Under the pieces are notes generated by a model, which had not been told where the DNA came from, ran no database searches, and was given only the letters and a program-made list of their open reading frames with translations. A stretch of 64,000 nt of DNA, taken from positions 160,700-224,699 of the forward strand of contig NZ_JAMQAW010000029.1 in NCBI RefSeq assembly GCF_023701525.1, read 5' to 3'. Position 1 is the stretch's first letter. Each line of letters begins with the position of its first letter. This stretch comes from Streptomyces albipurpureus. GTDB taxonomy: Bacteria > Actinomycetota > Actinomycetes > Streptomycetales > Streptomycetaceae. A program made the translations under genes and the position numbers. Below, in pieces: positions 44,103 to 52,315 of the stretch.

Positions 44103-44173
44103 ACTCTCAGACGCCGCAACTCCCGAGCTAGCATGGGCATTTCGCAGAAACGAACGCGGCATCGGGGGCAAGG

Positions 44174-44662
44174 ATGACGTTCGACAGCGAATGGGCAGCC
44201 ATGCTGTCCGACGCTCAGGAAAGGCAGACCACAACGCGGTTGAACCAGCTCGCACCTGATCCCGGCGGCTCTGGTAGCGGCGGTGGCGGCGCACCCGATC
44301 TGATGGTCGCTCAAGACGATCTCGGGGCGGTCGGCAGTGAGGCGTTCAGGGCACATGACCAGCTACGCAAGAGAGCCGACATCGCGGGAGCCGGCAGCGG
44401 TAGGAGCAGTTCAGGATCGACCGCCCAAGCCGCGAAGGAGTGCTCGGACCACCGCTTGGCCATGGGCGATGAACTGCTGGTGACACTCTCTCTTTGGGAC
44501 ACCCAAGTGAAGACGGTTCTCCAGATGTGTGCGCACATCTCCAATCACCTGAACTACACCAAGAAGTCCCACGCCAACGAGGAGGCCGAGATTGAGGCCA
44601 GCCTCCGCCACCGCAATGGGACAGCCGTACCGGTGTCCGACATCGTTCGGCTCATCAAGTGA
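44174..44662 (+). CDS. WXG-like secreted-partner protein
   Basis: A 162-residue mostly helical protein with a Gly/Ser-rich hinge near residue 35 and helices LMVAQDDLGAVGSEAFRAHDQLRKRA and LLVTLSLWDTQVKTVLQMCAHISNHL. No canonical WXG is seen, but the size and the place 15 bp before the effector-like gene fit an ESX-type partner or chaperone. An ATG start with GGGGCAAGG upstream. Confidence 0.7.
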   Translation: MTFDSEWAAMLSDAQERQTTTRLNQLAPDPGGSGSGGGGAPDLMVAQDDLGAVGSEAFRAHDQLRKRADIAGAGSGRSSSGSTAQAAKECSDHRLAMGDELLVTLSLWDTQVKTVLQMCAHISNHLNYTKKSHANEEAEIEASLRHRNGTAVPVSDIVRLIK

Positions 44663-44677
44663 CTTAGCGGAGGAGAC

Positions 44678-46144
44678 ATGGCGGCATTCGGCTACTCGGA
44701 TCTCATCGCCCTGGACCTCGGCAAGTTGAACACGGCGGTGGGCGACTGGCAGACCATGGTCGGTGAGTTAGCAAAGCTCAAAACTGAGGTCACCGACGGA
44801 ATGGTGAAGAAGTCTGCGGCAGCACGCTGGGAGGGCGTCAACGCCAGCGTCACCAAGGAGTTCGTCGGTAGCACGGCAAAGGAGTTCGGCGATCTGCACG
44901 CACAGGCGCAGAGCATCCACAGCGTACTGGCTGACGCCCACGGCGAGCTGACACGAATACAGAAGCAGGCCAGGAAGCTGACGGAGGAGGCCCGGCGGGG
45001 AAACCCAGAGCGGTACCCAGAAGCCGACCCTGGACTGCTGATTTCGGACGGCAGCAATGGCACCGTGAAGGTCGTCTCGACCATCTGTGACGCGCAGGGT
45101 CCATCTCAGCGAACCCAAGACATGGTCCAGTGGTACGCCGACACCCTGACAGGGCTCGTGGCGCACGCGGCTGAAGTCGATGCCGCGGTCACTCGGGCGC
45201 TGAAAACGATCCATGGAGGTGACCCCTTCAACGCCGGTCATGCCACCCACACCTCACTCGACCAGGATCAACTGCCGCGCGCAATGAAACTCGCCGCGTT
45301 GGGTGGAGATGCAAACGACCGACAGCAGGACGAGCTACGGAGGTTGTGGCAGTCCTTGAGCCCCCAGGCACGAGCAGAGTTGTGGATGGGGCAGCGAGAC
45401 AACCTCCTCGCTGCTGGCCTGTTGAGTCCCACGGTAAAGAAGGTGGCGGCGGACCGCGGGTCTGGACGCTTCGACTCGGAGGACCCCGGCGGGGACGAAT
45501 GGATCACTCGCGAAAAGATGCATCTGCTGATCACAGGGTCGGAGTGGTCGGGTATGAACGACGCCGGAAAGCACATGATGCACTACCTGGACAGAAGCGG
45601 CGATCCATTGGAACTTCCCGTCGACAGAATGCTCTCGGACGACGAGGATTTCAAGAATCACATCGATAATCAGATCCGGCGCCGCCAGGACGAATGGCGT
45701 GAACAGGCACTGGCAGAGTTTCATAGGAACGGGGGAAAACCGATTGCGATCCCAGTTGAAACCGTGAACCGGGATTACACTTTCGATCAAGAAAAGGAAG
45801 GCAACTGGTACTACGCCGTGGGGTCCACTCGATCGAATGTGACTGGAATAGTCACCGTCACCCCGGATGCTACCGGACAGCCCAGGGTCGGTCTCGAATA
45901 TCAGGCCAACGCATGGGATCGCTATAACTGGGACAAAGGGAAAGGCGTACAGATCGGCCCCGTTGACATTCCAGATGGAGAGATGGGACGGCAACACACA
46001 GTGGGCCACGCCCAAGAATTCGATATGGCGGGCAGTAGCTCAGTGAAACACTATGACCTCGGAGGGGCTACTCCGAACACCGATCCCCTGCCCAAGCCCC
46101 CAGACCCAGGCCGGGATGGCGGACGGACGGATCCGGGACGGTGA
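44678..46144 (+). CDS. putative type VII effector with novel C-terminal domain; contains a TTA codon
   Basis: A 488-residue protein. The N-terminal 200 residues are ESX/WXG-like helices (AAARWEGVNASVTKEFVGSTAKEFGDLHAQAQSIHSVLADAHGEL). The middle is helical (LWQSLSPQARAELWMGQRDNLLAAG). The C-terminal 130 residues form a beta-rich domain with NWYYAVGSTRSNVTGIV, YQANAWDRYNWDKGKGV and HTVGHAQEFDMAGSS, in which Trp, Asp and His are candidate catalytic residues; the family is unknown to me. Leu31 is encoded by TTA (44768-44770), so translation should depend on the bldA tRNA. The C-terminal region is more A/T-rich than its neighbours, suggesting transfer. The GTGA overlap with the next gene suggests an immunity pairing. 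Confidence 0.75.
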   Translation: MAAFGYSDLIALDLGKLNTAVGDWQTMVGELAKLKTEVTDGMVKKSAAARWEGVNASVTKEFVGSTAKEFGDLHAQAQSIHSVLADAHGELTRIQKQARKLTEEARRGNPERYPEADPGLLISDGSNGTVKVVSTICDAQGPSQRTQDMVQWYADTLTGLVAHAAEVDAAVTRALKTIHGGDPFNAGHATHTSLDQDQLPRAMKLAALGGDANDRQQDELRRLWQSLSPQARAELWMGQRDNLLAAGLLSPTVKKVAADRGSGRFDSEDPGGDEWITREKMHLLITGSEWSGMNDAGKHMMHYLDRSGDPLELPVDRMLSDDEDFKNHIDNQIRRRQDEWREQALAEFHRNGGKPIAIPVETVNRDYTFDQEKEGNWYYAVGSTRSNVTGIVTVTPDATGQPRVGLEYQANAWDRYNWDKGKGVQIGPVDIPDGEMGRQHTVGHAQEFDMAGSSSVKHYDLGGATPNTDPLPKPPDPGRDGGRTDPGR

Positions 46145-46755
46145 CCGCTTCACTCGATCGCTCTGAGCGGCTCTCGCTGCCTGCCCGGTCACTCATTGTC
46201 GTCGCCACCCTCGTCGTTCTCGTGGGTGGAGCCTTCCTCGTCGTCAATCAACTCACCGACAAGGTCACCTCGGATCAGGTAAAGAAGGAGAAGGACTGCT
46301 GCTGGGTAAGTGGCGCAACGCCCGCTTGGACGATCAAGCTCTTCGGCTTGCAGGTTCCCAAGACCGCCACCGACCAGCGCGCCGGCTACAAAACCGGCCG
46401 GATCGATATCGCCCTCCTCTCCTTTGTCTTGCCAAGACCCGATGCAGAGAAGTACTTGAAGGCGTTGAGCCCGGAAGGTACCAAACTGATCGGCAACGAC
46501 CACCCGAAGGAGAAGGGATACAGGCCGACGGCGCCATTTTCCCACTTGGGACTCCCGGAGCCGGAGACCATCGTGACGGGGATGCGCCAGGGCGGTGTCT
46601 GTGAGGGGGATGTCTCCACGCCCGAGGGCAAGATGGTCAGCCGCTGTATCGACATCTTCGCCCAGGTACTGGGCTCGGGCGGCACCCGGATCTATCTGCG
46701 GTCATCCATCGAACCGAGCGCCACTCCTCCCGCAGCCGAACCGGCCGGGAGTTGA
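46141..46755 (+). CDS. single-pass membrane protein, candidate immunity partner
   Basis: A 204-residue protein with one N-terminal membrane helix (SLIVVATLVVLVGGAFLVV) and an extracytoplasmic domain holding five or so Cys (DCCWVSG, GGVCEGD, SRCIDI). The GTG start overlaps the effector stop (GTGA), so it is coupled to it. Protecting the cell from an exported effector at the outer face would fit, but the family is not recognised. Confidence 0.72.
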   Translation: MTASLDRSERLSLPARSLIVVATLVVLVGGAFLVVNQLTDKVTSDQVKKEKDCCWVSGATPAWTIKLFGLQVPKTATDQRAGYKTGRIDIALLSFVLPRPDAEKYLKALSPEGTKLIGNDHPKEKGYRPTAPFSHLGLPEPETIVTGMRQGGVCEGDVSTPEGKMVSRCIDIFAQVLGSGGTRIYLRSSIEPSATPPAAEPAGS

Positions 46756-46926
46756 CCACCGGCTCACCGGGGAACGCGGTCAGCGCGATGTGCGCCCTTG
46801 CTTCCAACTCCCCCCAGGGGGCGGTTTGAGAGGGTTTCTTTTGGCGTGTCCGGTGTTCTCGTGGCGCTCTGGGAAGTGTCCGCTCTGGTAGGTGTCCAGA
46901 GCATCCGGAACGAATGGAGAGATCTA

Positions 46927-47316
46927 GTGATCCTGCGCAAGCTCGGAGTGTCGCTGGCAGTCGTGACCGTCATGATGACCGGAATCACGGCGCTGGCCAC
47001 CAGTCCCGCCGCTGCCTCCGCCGCGATGAGAAGCCAACCGACCGCAGCGACCTCGATCCCCGTGCCCGCCGTCTACTGCGGCTACCACGGAGCCGTGACC
47101 CCGCCCACCGTCCGAAGGGGCAGCTCGGGCAATGCCGTCAGAGAAGCCCAGTGTCTGCTCCAACACTGGGGCTTCGACATCGGTCCATCCGGGGTTGACG
47201 GTAGCTTCGGCGCCCGCACCGAGGCCGCGGTGCGGGATATCCAGGGTGCCTGCGGGATCGGTGTCGACGGGATCGTCGGTCCCGTCACCTGGAATGTGCT
47301 GCGCAACGGCTGCTGA
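46927..47316 (+). CDS. secreted peptidoglycan-binding domain protein
   Basis: A 129-residue protein with a signal peptide (LRKLGVSLAVVTVMMTGITALATSPAAASA) and one peptidoglycan-binding type 1 domain (VRRGSSGNAVREAQCLLQHWGFDIGPSGVDGSFGARTEAAVRDIQ), ending in VTWNVLRNGC. Cys pairs suggest disulfides. It lacks a catalytic domain and probably binds the wall. GTG at 46927 behind GGAGAGA. The 206-bp gap after it holds no gene. Confidence 0.9.
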   Translation: MILRKLGVSLAVVTVMMTGITALATSPAAASAAMRSQPTAATSIPVPAVYCGYHGAVTPPTVRRGSSGNAVREAQCLLQHWGFDIGPSGVDGSFGARTEAAVRDIQGACGIGVDGIVGPVTWNVLRNGC

Positions 47317-47522
47317 ACCAGCGTTTCCCACGGGCCCGGCCCAGCCGCCCGGGCCCGTTCCGCTGCCCGGCCCGTTCCGCTGCCCGGCCTGTACGGCCCC
47401 TGGGAGCCCGCCCGTCGCGCCGGCGCCAGCGCGGCTCTTGGGCGTACCGGGTCAAGGCGCCGGTACGCCCGTCCTGGCGCGCACCGACCGTTCCTACGTC
47501 AGGCCTGGGTCATGGCCTCGCG

Positions 47523-48044
47523 CTAGCGACAGAGATCGTCGATGGTCTGCTGGAAGCCGGGGAACTCCTTCGCCGCCGCGGCGAGCACTTCATGGGCCGA
47601 GCGGCGAGGGAGCTGGGCGTGACGCTCGGCTATCGCCGTGAGCTCGTCATGGGGTTGCGGATCGCGCTGCGGATACTCGACGGCCTCGAAGGGGCCGAAC
47701 CCGTCGGCCAGCAGCCACAGGTACTCGCTGAGATCACGGGCGACCACACCCGTCTCCCCTTCCGAGCCGAAGAAGGCCACCGGCTGCCCGGTGAGTTCCG
47801 TATCCGGCCGCACCAGCCAGAGCGCTACATAGCCGCCGGTGCCGTCCTTGCCGAACAGCCGGAACCCGTCGCCGTCGAGTTCATGGTTGCCGGTCCAGGA
47901 GCGCAGCCAGTCCGTGGTTTCCTCGGCGGAGACAGAGTCGTCAAAGGGATAGAGATCGACGCCGTCGCCGTCGGCGTACTCAAACTCGACCTCGGCCACG
48001 GCAGCGAGGGCGGCGGGGAAATCACGATCATCGATGAGAGACAC
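47523..48044 (-). CDS. SMI1/KNR4 (SUKH)-like protein
   Basis: A 173-residue acidic protein resembling SUKH/SMI1-KNR4 proteins: YPFDDSVSAEETTDWLRSWTG, GFRLFGKDGTGGYVALWLV, then LSEYLWLLADGFGPFEAVEY. Many SUKH proteins are immunity proteins against polymorphic toxins. No toxin gene is next to it, so it could be an orphan immunity gene or act in other processes. ATG at 48044. The 393-bp gap upstream to purA contains only the terminator described separately. Confidence 0.72.
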   Translation of the reverse strand: MSLIDDRDFPAALAAVAEVEFEYADGDGVDLYPFDDSVSAEETTDWLRSWTGNHELDGDGFRLFGKDGTGGYVALWLVRPDTELTGQPVAFFGSEGETGVVARDLSEYLWLLADGFGPFEAVEYPQRDPQPHDELTAIAERHAQLPRRSAHEVLAAAAKEFPGFQQTIDDLCR

Positions 48045-48307
48045 AGCCGCAGGCTAGCGCTCTGAGCGAGGACATCGGAATGTCGGCCAGATCCGGCCAC
48101 AAGGGCAGAAACGTGCCGCCGAGAAATCACTCGGGCGCCCCCTGCACCCGACTGCTCATGGGTGGTGGGCCCGTTGACCCGGCCCGCACAGCGAGTGGCC
48201 GACTGACAGCACTGTGCCCGGACGGGTGGCCCCGCCCGGGCACAGCCGCGTCGAGTGCCACGACTCCTTGAAGACCGGACCGGAGATCGGACCGGAGACA
48301 GGCCCGG

Positions 48308-48356
48308 GATCGGGCCGCTCAGGGTGCTTTGGCGCCGCACCCTGAGCGGCCCGATC
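48308..48356. terminator. strong inverted repeat after purA
   Basis: Perfect 20-bp arms (starting GATCGGGCCGC) around a 9-base loop, 82 bp past the purA stop. Together with the GC-rich stem, no T run; typical of Streptomyces terminators. It lies between purA and the downstream SUKH-like gene on the same strand, insulating them. Confidence 0.85.
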
Positions 48357-48437
48357 GTGGAGACGGCCCGTGGAGACGGTTGACGGCCGCCGGTGGTCCT
48401 GGTGGTCCCGGACAGGGACCAGCCCGGTGGAGGTGGA

Positions 48438-49721
48438 CTAGAGGAACGAGTTGATCTCGATCGTCTCGGTGCGGCCGGGGCCCACACCGATCGCCGAGAT
48501 CGGCGCACCCGACATCTCCTCCAGCGCCTTCACATACGCCTGGGCGTTCTTCGGCAGGTCGTCGAAGGTCTTGGCCTTGGTGATGTCCTCGGACCAGCCG
48601 GGCAGCATCTCGTAGATGGGCTTGGCGTGGTGGAAGTCCGTCTGTGAGTAGGGGAGCTCCTCGACGCGCTTGCCGTCGATCTCGTACGCCACGCAGACCG
48701 GGATCTGCTCCCAGCCGGTCAGCACGTCCAGCTTGGTGAGGAAGAAGTCCGTCAGCCCGTTGACCCGGGTCGCATACCGTGCGATGACCGCGTCGAACCA
48801 GCCACAACGGCGGTCGCGGCCGGTGGTGACACCCCGCTCGCCGCCGATGCGGCGCAGCGCCTCGCCGTCCTCGTCGAAGAGTTCGGTCGGGAACGGTCCC
48901 GCGCCCACCCGGGTGGTGTAGGCCTTGAGGATGCCGATGACCCGGCTGATCTTCGTCGGACCCACGCCCGAGCCCGTGCAGGCACCGCCCGCGGTCGGGT
49001 TGGACGAGGTGACGAAGGGGTACGTGCCGTGGTCGACGTCGAGCAGTGTGCCCTGGCCGCCCTCGAAGAGGACCACCTTGCCGTTGTCGATCGCGTCGTT
49101 GAGCAGCAGCGTGGTGTCGGCGACGTACGGCCGAAGCTGCTCGGCGTACTGGAGCATCTCCTCGACCATCCGGCCGACCTCGATGGCCCGGCGGTTGAAG
49201 ACCTTGGCGAGCAGCTGGTTCTTGGACTCCAGCGCCGCCTCGACCTTCTGCTCCAGGATCGACTCGTCGTAGAGGTCCTGGACCCGGATGCCCACGCGGT
49301 TGATCTTGTCGGCGTAGGTGGGGCCGATGCCCCGACCCGTGGTGCCGATCTTCCGCTTTCCGAGGAACCGTTCCGTCACCTTGTCGAGGGTGACGTTGTA
49401 CGGAGTGATGAGATGAGCGTTGCCACTGATCAACAACTTTGACGTGTCCACGCCACGGTCGTTGAGCCCGCTCAGCTCGGAGAGCAGGACGGCCGGGTCC
49501 ACAACGACACCGTTGCCGATGACCGGGGTGCACCCCGGTGAGAGAATCCCGGAGGGGAGGAGGTGCAGCGCGTACTTCTGGTCGCCGACGACGACCGTAT
49601 GGCCGGCATTGTTGCCACCTTGGTAGCGCACTACGTAATCCACTGATCCACCGAGCAGGTCGGTGGCCTTCCCCTTACCCTCATCACCCCACTGAGCACC
49701 GAGCAGCACAAGTGCGGGCAC
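48438..49721 (-). CDS. purA: adenylosuccinate synthetase
   Basis: A 427-residue enzyme making adenylosuccinate from IMP and aspartate with GTP, the first step to AMP. GAQWGDEGKGKATDLL (GTP/IMP loop), the GTTGRGIGPTYADK segment and VGAGPFPTEL are intact. The length is normal. GTG/ATG-type start at 49721. It is divergent from the diacylglycerol-kinase-like gene, with a hairpin between them. Confidence 0.98.
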   Translation of the reverse strand: MPALVLLGAQWGDEGKGKATDLLGGSVDYVVRYQGGNNAGHTVVVGDQKYALHLLPSGILSPGCTPVIGNGVVVDPAVLLSELSGLNDRGVDTSKLLISGNAHLITPYNVTLDKVTERFLGKRKIGTTGRGIGPTYADKINRVGIRVQDLYDESILEQKVEAALESKNQLLAKVFNRRAIEVGRMVEEMLQYAEQLRPYVADTTLLLNDAIDNGKVVLFEGGQGTLLDVDHGTYPFVTSSNPTAGGACTGSGVGPTKISRVIGILKAYTTRVGAGPFPTELFDEDGEALRRIGGERGVTTGRDRRCGWFDAVIARYATRVNGLTDFFLTKLDVLTGWEQIPVCVAYEIDGKRVEELPYSQTDFHHAKPIYEMLPGWSEDITKAKTFDDLPKNAQAYVKALEEMSGAPISAIGVGPGRTETIEINSFL

Positions 49722-49812
49722 AGGCGTACACCCCTTCCGGGCGGGGCATGTCCAGGATCAGGGGGCGTGAGCCGTGCCTGAGTCCGCGGACCGGTTGCCC
49801 CGGAATAGACGA

Positions 49813-49840
49813 AGCCCCTGGCGCAATAGCGCAAGGGGCT
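49813..49840. promoter_or_regulatory. hairpin in the purA leader/divergent promoter region
   Basis: Arms AGCCCCTGGCGC and GCGCAAGGGGCT (one mismatch) around AATA, about 92 bp upstream of purA and 35 bp upstream of the divergent gene. It could be a 5'-leader structure of purA or a small terminator between divergent transcripts. Confidence 0.5.
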
Positions 49841-49874
49841 CTTGCACAAAGATGCTACCCGAGGAAGGACCGAG

Positions 49875-50702
49875 GTGTCGGCTCACGACCAGCTGCTGGT
49901 GGTCATCGACCCGGTCGCCCGCCGAAGTGACGGCGAGTCCGTGCGGATCGCGAAGGATGTTCTGTGCGGTGGTTCGGAGGCGAAAATCCTCCTTCCAGAG
50001 GGTCCCGAGGACTTTGCGCGGGCCCTCGCTCGCAGGGGCTCCCGACGGCCCGTCGTGGTGGGTGACGACCGGGCACTACTGCGTGCCGTGGCGCTGTTGT
50101 ACCGGGATCGCTGGCTGGGAAACGGGGCACTGTCCCTGGTTCCGGTGGGGCCGGCGCCCGCGATCGCACTGGCGCACTCGCTGGGGGTGCCCAAGGGGGC
50201 GGTCGCTGCGGCGCGAGCGGTGTTGGACGGGTCCGTTCGGCGGCTTGACCTGCTGGTGGACGAGAGCGACGGGGTGGTGGTGGGGGATCTCACGATCCCC
50301 GCGGTGGGCTCGGGCTACCCGGCCGGGGCGGGGTCCCTCCGGGAGGTCTGGCGTTCGCTGGTGCGCGGCCTGGCGAGACCGATGCCCGCACCACTGGCGC
50401 GCCCGCACCGGCTGCGGGTGGAGGTGGACGGGGTGCTGCTGACCGATCTGGACCGGGAGGTGGAGTCGGTGACGATCCGGGCGGTCGGTGGGCGGGCCGA
50501 GGTGGTGGTGCGACCGGCGCACCCGTTGCGTCCCGGCCTGCTGGTGGAGCCGTTGACCGCGAAGGCGCTGACGGTGACGGTCGCCGGACCGGACTTCCGC
50601 TATCGCGCGGACACCACCATCACGGGCCCGGTGCGCACCCGGACCTGGACGCTACGAGCGGGGGCATGGGGACTGACGCTGCCGTCAGCGACGGGCACCT
50701 AG
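49875..50702 (+). CDS. diacylglycerol-kinase-like protein, apparently degenerate
   Basis: A 275-residue protein with the two-domain outline of DAG/sphingosine-type lipid kinases: an N-terminal alpha/beta part (LLVVIDPVARRSDGESVRIA) and a beta-sandwich C-terminus (RVEVDGVLL, VESVTIRAVGG, VTVAGPDFRYRAD). The catalytic GGDGT loop is not there: the place reads VVVGDDRALLRAV, and the PxGTxND motif reads VPVGPAPAIALA. It may therefore bind lipid or nucleotide without kinase activity. GTG at 49875 behind GGAAGGA. Confidence 0.75.
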   Translation: MSAHDQLLVVIDPVARRSDGESVRIAKDVLCGGSEAKILLPEGPEDFARALARRGSRRPVVVGDDRALLRAVALLYRDRWLGNGALSLVPVGPAPAIALAHSLGVPKGAVAAARAVLDGSVRRLDLLVDESDGVVVGDLTIPAVGSGYPAGAGSLREVWRSLVRGLARPMPAPLARPHRLRVEVDGVLLTDLDREVESVTIRAVGGRAEVVVRPAHPLRPGLLVEPLTAKALTVTVAGPDFRYRADTTITGPVRTRTWTLRAGAWGLTLPSATGT

Positions 50703-50799
50703 CCGGCGCCCGCCCAGCGGGCGCGTCCGCCGCGAGGACCCAGCCGACAGCCACATCAGCCTCGGGAGGCCCGCGTCGCGGCGAACATCGGGCGCGGGC

Positions 50800-51312
50800 T
50801 CAGGCAGAACCGCCGTATGTCCGCTCCCGCTCCTCGCGCCAGCGTTCCAGCAGCAGGGGCAGTTCCTTCCCCAGGAACGCGAAGAATTCCTGGGTCTCCG
50901 CCAGCCGCCGTCCCGCAGGGGTGTCGGGCCCGAGTCTCGCCACGCCCTCGCGCATGGTCTCCTCCCAGCTCTTGACGATCTGGTCGCGGTTTCCGAGCGC
51001 CTCGTACCACTGGTCGGAGTGCACGCGGTAGCGGTCGCGCCGCGACCCCGGCTCGCGCTCCCGGGAGATCATCGTGACCTGGGAGAGATAGCGCACCGCC
51101 CCGGAGACCGCGGCCGGGCTGATCTTCAGCTGCTCGCTCAGCTCCGCCGCGGACATCGCCCCGGAGTCGCAGGACAGGATCGCCGCGAAGACCCGGGCCG
51201 GCATCCGGACCATGCCCGCTTCGGTCAACTGGGCGGCGAACCGCTCGACGAAGGCCGACACCACCGCCTCATCCCGCTGCGGCTTGGCCGTCGCGGGCTG
51301 CTTTTCGTTCAT
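50800..51312 (-). CDS. GbsR/MarR family regulator
   Basis: A 170-residue winged-helix regulator (MPARVFAAILSCDSGAMSAAELSEQLKISPAAVSGAVRYLSQVTMISRE) of the GbsR/MarR type common beside drug-exporting ABC genes. It is divergent from an ABC transporter operon, with the palindrome TTCACAAGTTTGTGAA between them. It probably represses the transporter and itself until it binds a drug or metabolite. Confidence 0.9.
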   Translation of the reverse strand: MNEKQPATAKPQRDEAVVSAFVERFAAQLTEAGMVRMPARVFAAILSCDSGAMSAAELSEQLKISPAAVSGAVRYLSQVTMISREREPGSRRDRYRVHSDQWYEALGNRDQIVKSWEETMREGVARLGPDTPAGRRLAETQEFFAFLGKELPLLLERWREERERTYGGSA

Positions 51313-51370
51313 GGCACCGATCCTCTCCCCTGGTCAGGGCACTCAGCCCAACTTTATACGGTTCCTTAAC

Positions 51371-51386
51371 TTCACAAGTTTGTGAA
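51371..51386. promoter_or_regulatory. probable GbsR/MarR operator
   Basis: TTCACAAGTTTGTGAA: perfect 7-bp arms around GT, in the AT-rich 94-bp gap between the regulator and the ABC transporter. Centred about 28 bp upstream of the transporter start, where it would block its promoter. Confidence 0.7.
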
Positions 51387-51406
51387 AACAACGTATGTTC
51401 TGAAGT

Positions 51407-52315
51407 ATGACAAGGGCGATTACCGTCTCCGGGCTCCATAAGTCATTCGGACGCACCCCCGCGCTGGACGGCCTTGATCTCTCCGTTGAGCGTGGCGAGG
51501 TCCACGGTTTCCTCGGTCCCAACGGCTCGGGAAAGTCCACCACCATCCGGGTCCTGCTCGGCCTGCTGCGCGCCGACTCCGGGGCGATGCAAGTCCTCGG
51601 CGGCGACCCCTGGCGGGACGCCGTCACCCTGCACCGCCGCATCGCCTATGTGCCCGGCGATGTCACGTTGTGGCGCAACCTCTCCGGAGGCGAGGTCATC
51701 GACCTCTACGGCGGATTGCGCGGCGGACTCGATCGCGCCCGGCGGGCGGAGTTGATCGAGCGATTCCAGCTCGACCCCACCAGAAAGGGGCGGACCTACT
51801 CCAAGGGCAACCGACAGAAGGTCGCCCTGGTCGCCGCCTTCGCCTCCGATGTGGATCTGCTGATCCTCGACGAACCGACCTCCGGGCTCGACCCCCTGAT
51901 GGAGGAGGTCTTCCAGGGTTGCGTGGCCGCTGAACGCGATCGCGGTCGGACCGTACTGCTCTCCTCCCACCTCCTCAGCGAGGTGGAGACCCTCTGCGAC
52001 CGGGTCAGCATCATCCGCAGGGGCCAGACCGTGGAGACCGGTTCGCTCGCCGAGTTGCGGCACCTCACCCGCACCAGCGTCACCGCCGAACTCGCCACCG
52101 CCCCCGGACCCCTACGAGAGCTCCCCGGCGTCCATGACCTCGTCGTCCAGGGCAACCGGGTCAAGCTCCAGGTCGAGACGGACAGGCTCGACGCCGTACT
52201 GCGCTCCCTCACCGACTCCGGCGTGCGGTCGCTCATCAGCACCCCACCCACCTTGGAGGAACTGTTTCTGCGGCACTACACCGATGACCGCGGCGGTCAG
52301 GCGGTGCCCCGGTGA
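51407..52315 (+). CDS. ABC transporter ATP-binding protein, drug-exporter type
   Basis: A 302-residue ATPase: Walker A GPNGSGKST, signature YSKGNRQKVALVAAF (an SxGxxQK variant), Walker B LLILDEPTSGLDP, His switch LLSSHLLSEVE. The C-terminal 80 residues are the extension of DrrA-type exporters. The stop overlaps the permease start (GTGA). Together they form a single-permease export system, probably for a hydrophobic drug or lipid, controlled by the divergent GbsR/MarR. Confidence 0.95.
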   Translation: MTRAITVSGLHKSFGRTPALDGLDLSVERGEVHGFLGPNGSGKSTTIRVLLGLLRADSGAMQVLGGDPWRDAVTLHRRIAYVPGDVTLWRNLSGGEVIDLYGGLRGGLDRARRAELIERFQLDPTRKGRTYSKGNRQKVALVAAFASDVDLLILDEPTSGLDPLMEEVFQGCVAAERDRGRTVLLSSHLLSEVETLCDRVSIIRRGQTVETGSLAELRHLTRTSVTAELATAPGPLRELPGVHDLVVQGNRVKLQVETDRLDAVLRSLTDSGVRSLISTPPTLEELFLRHYTDDRGGQAVPR

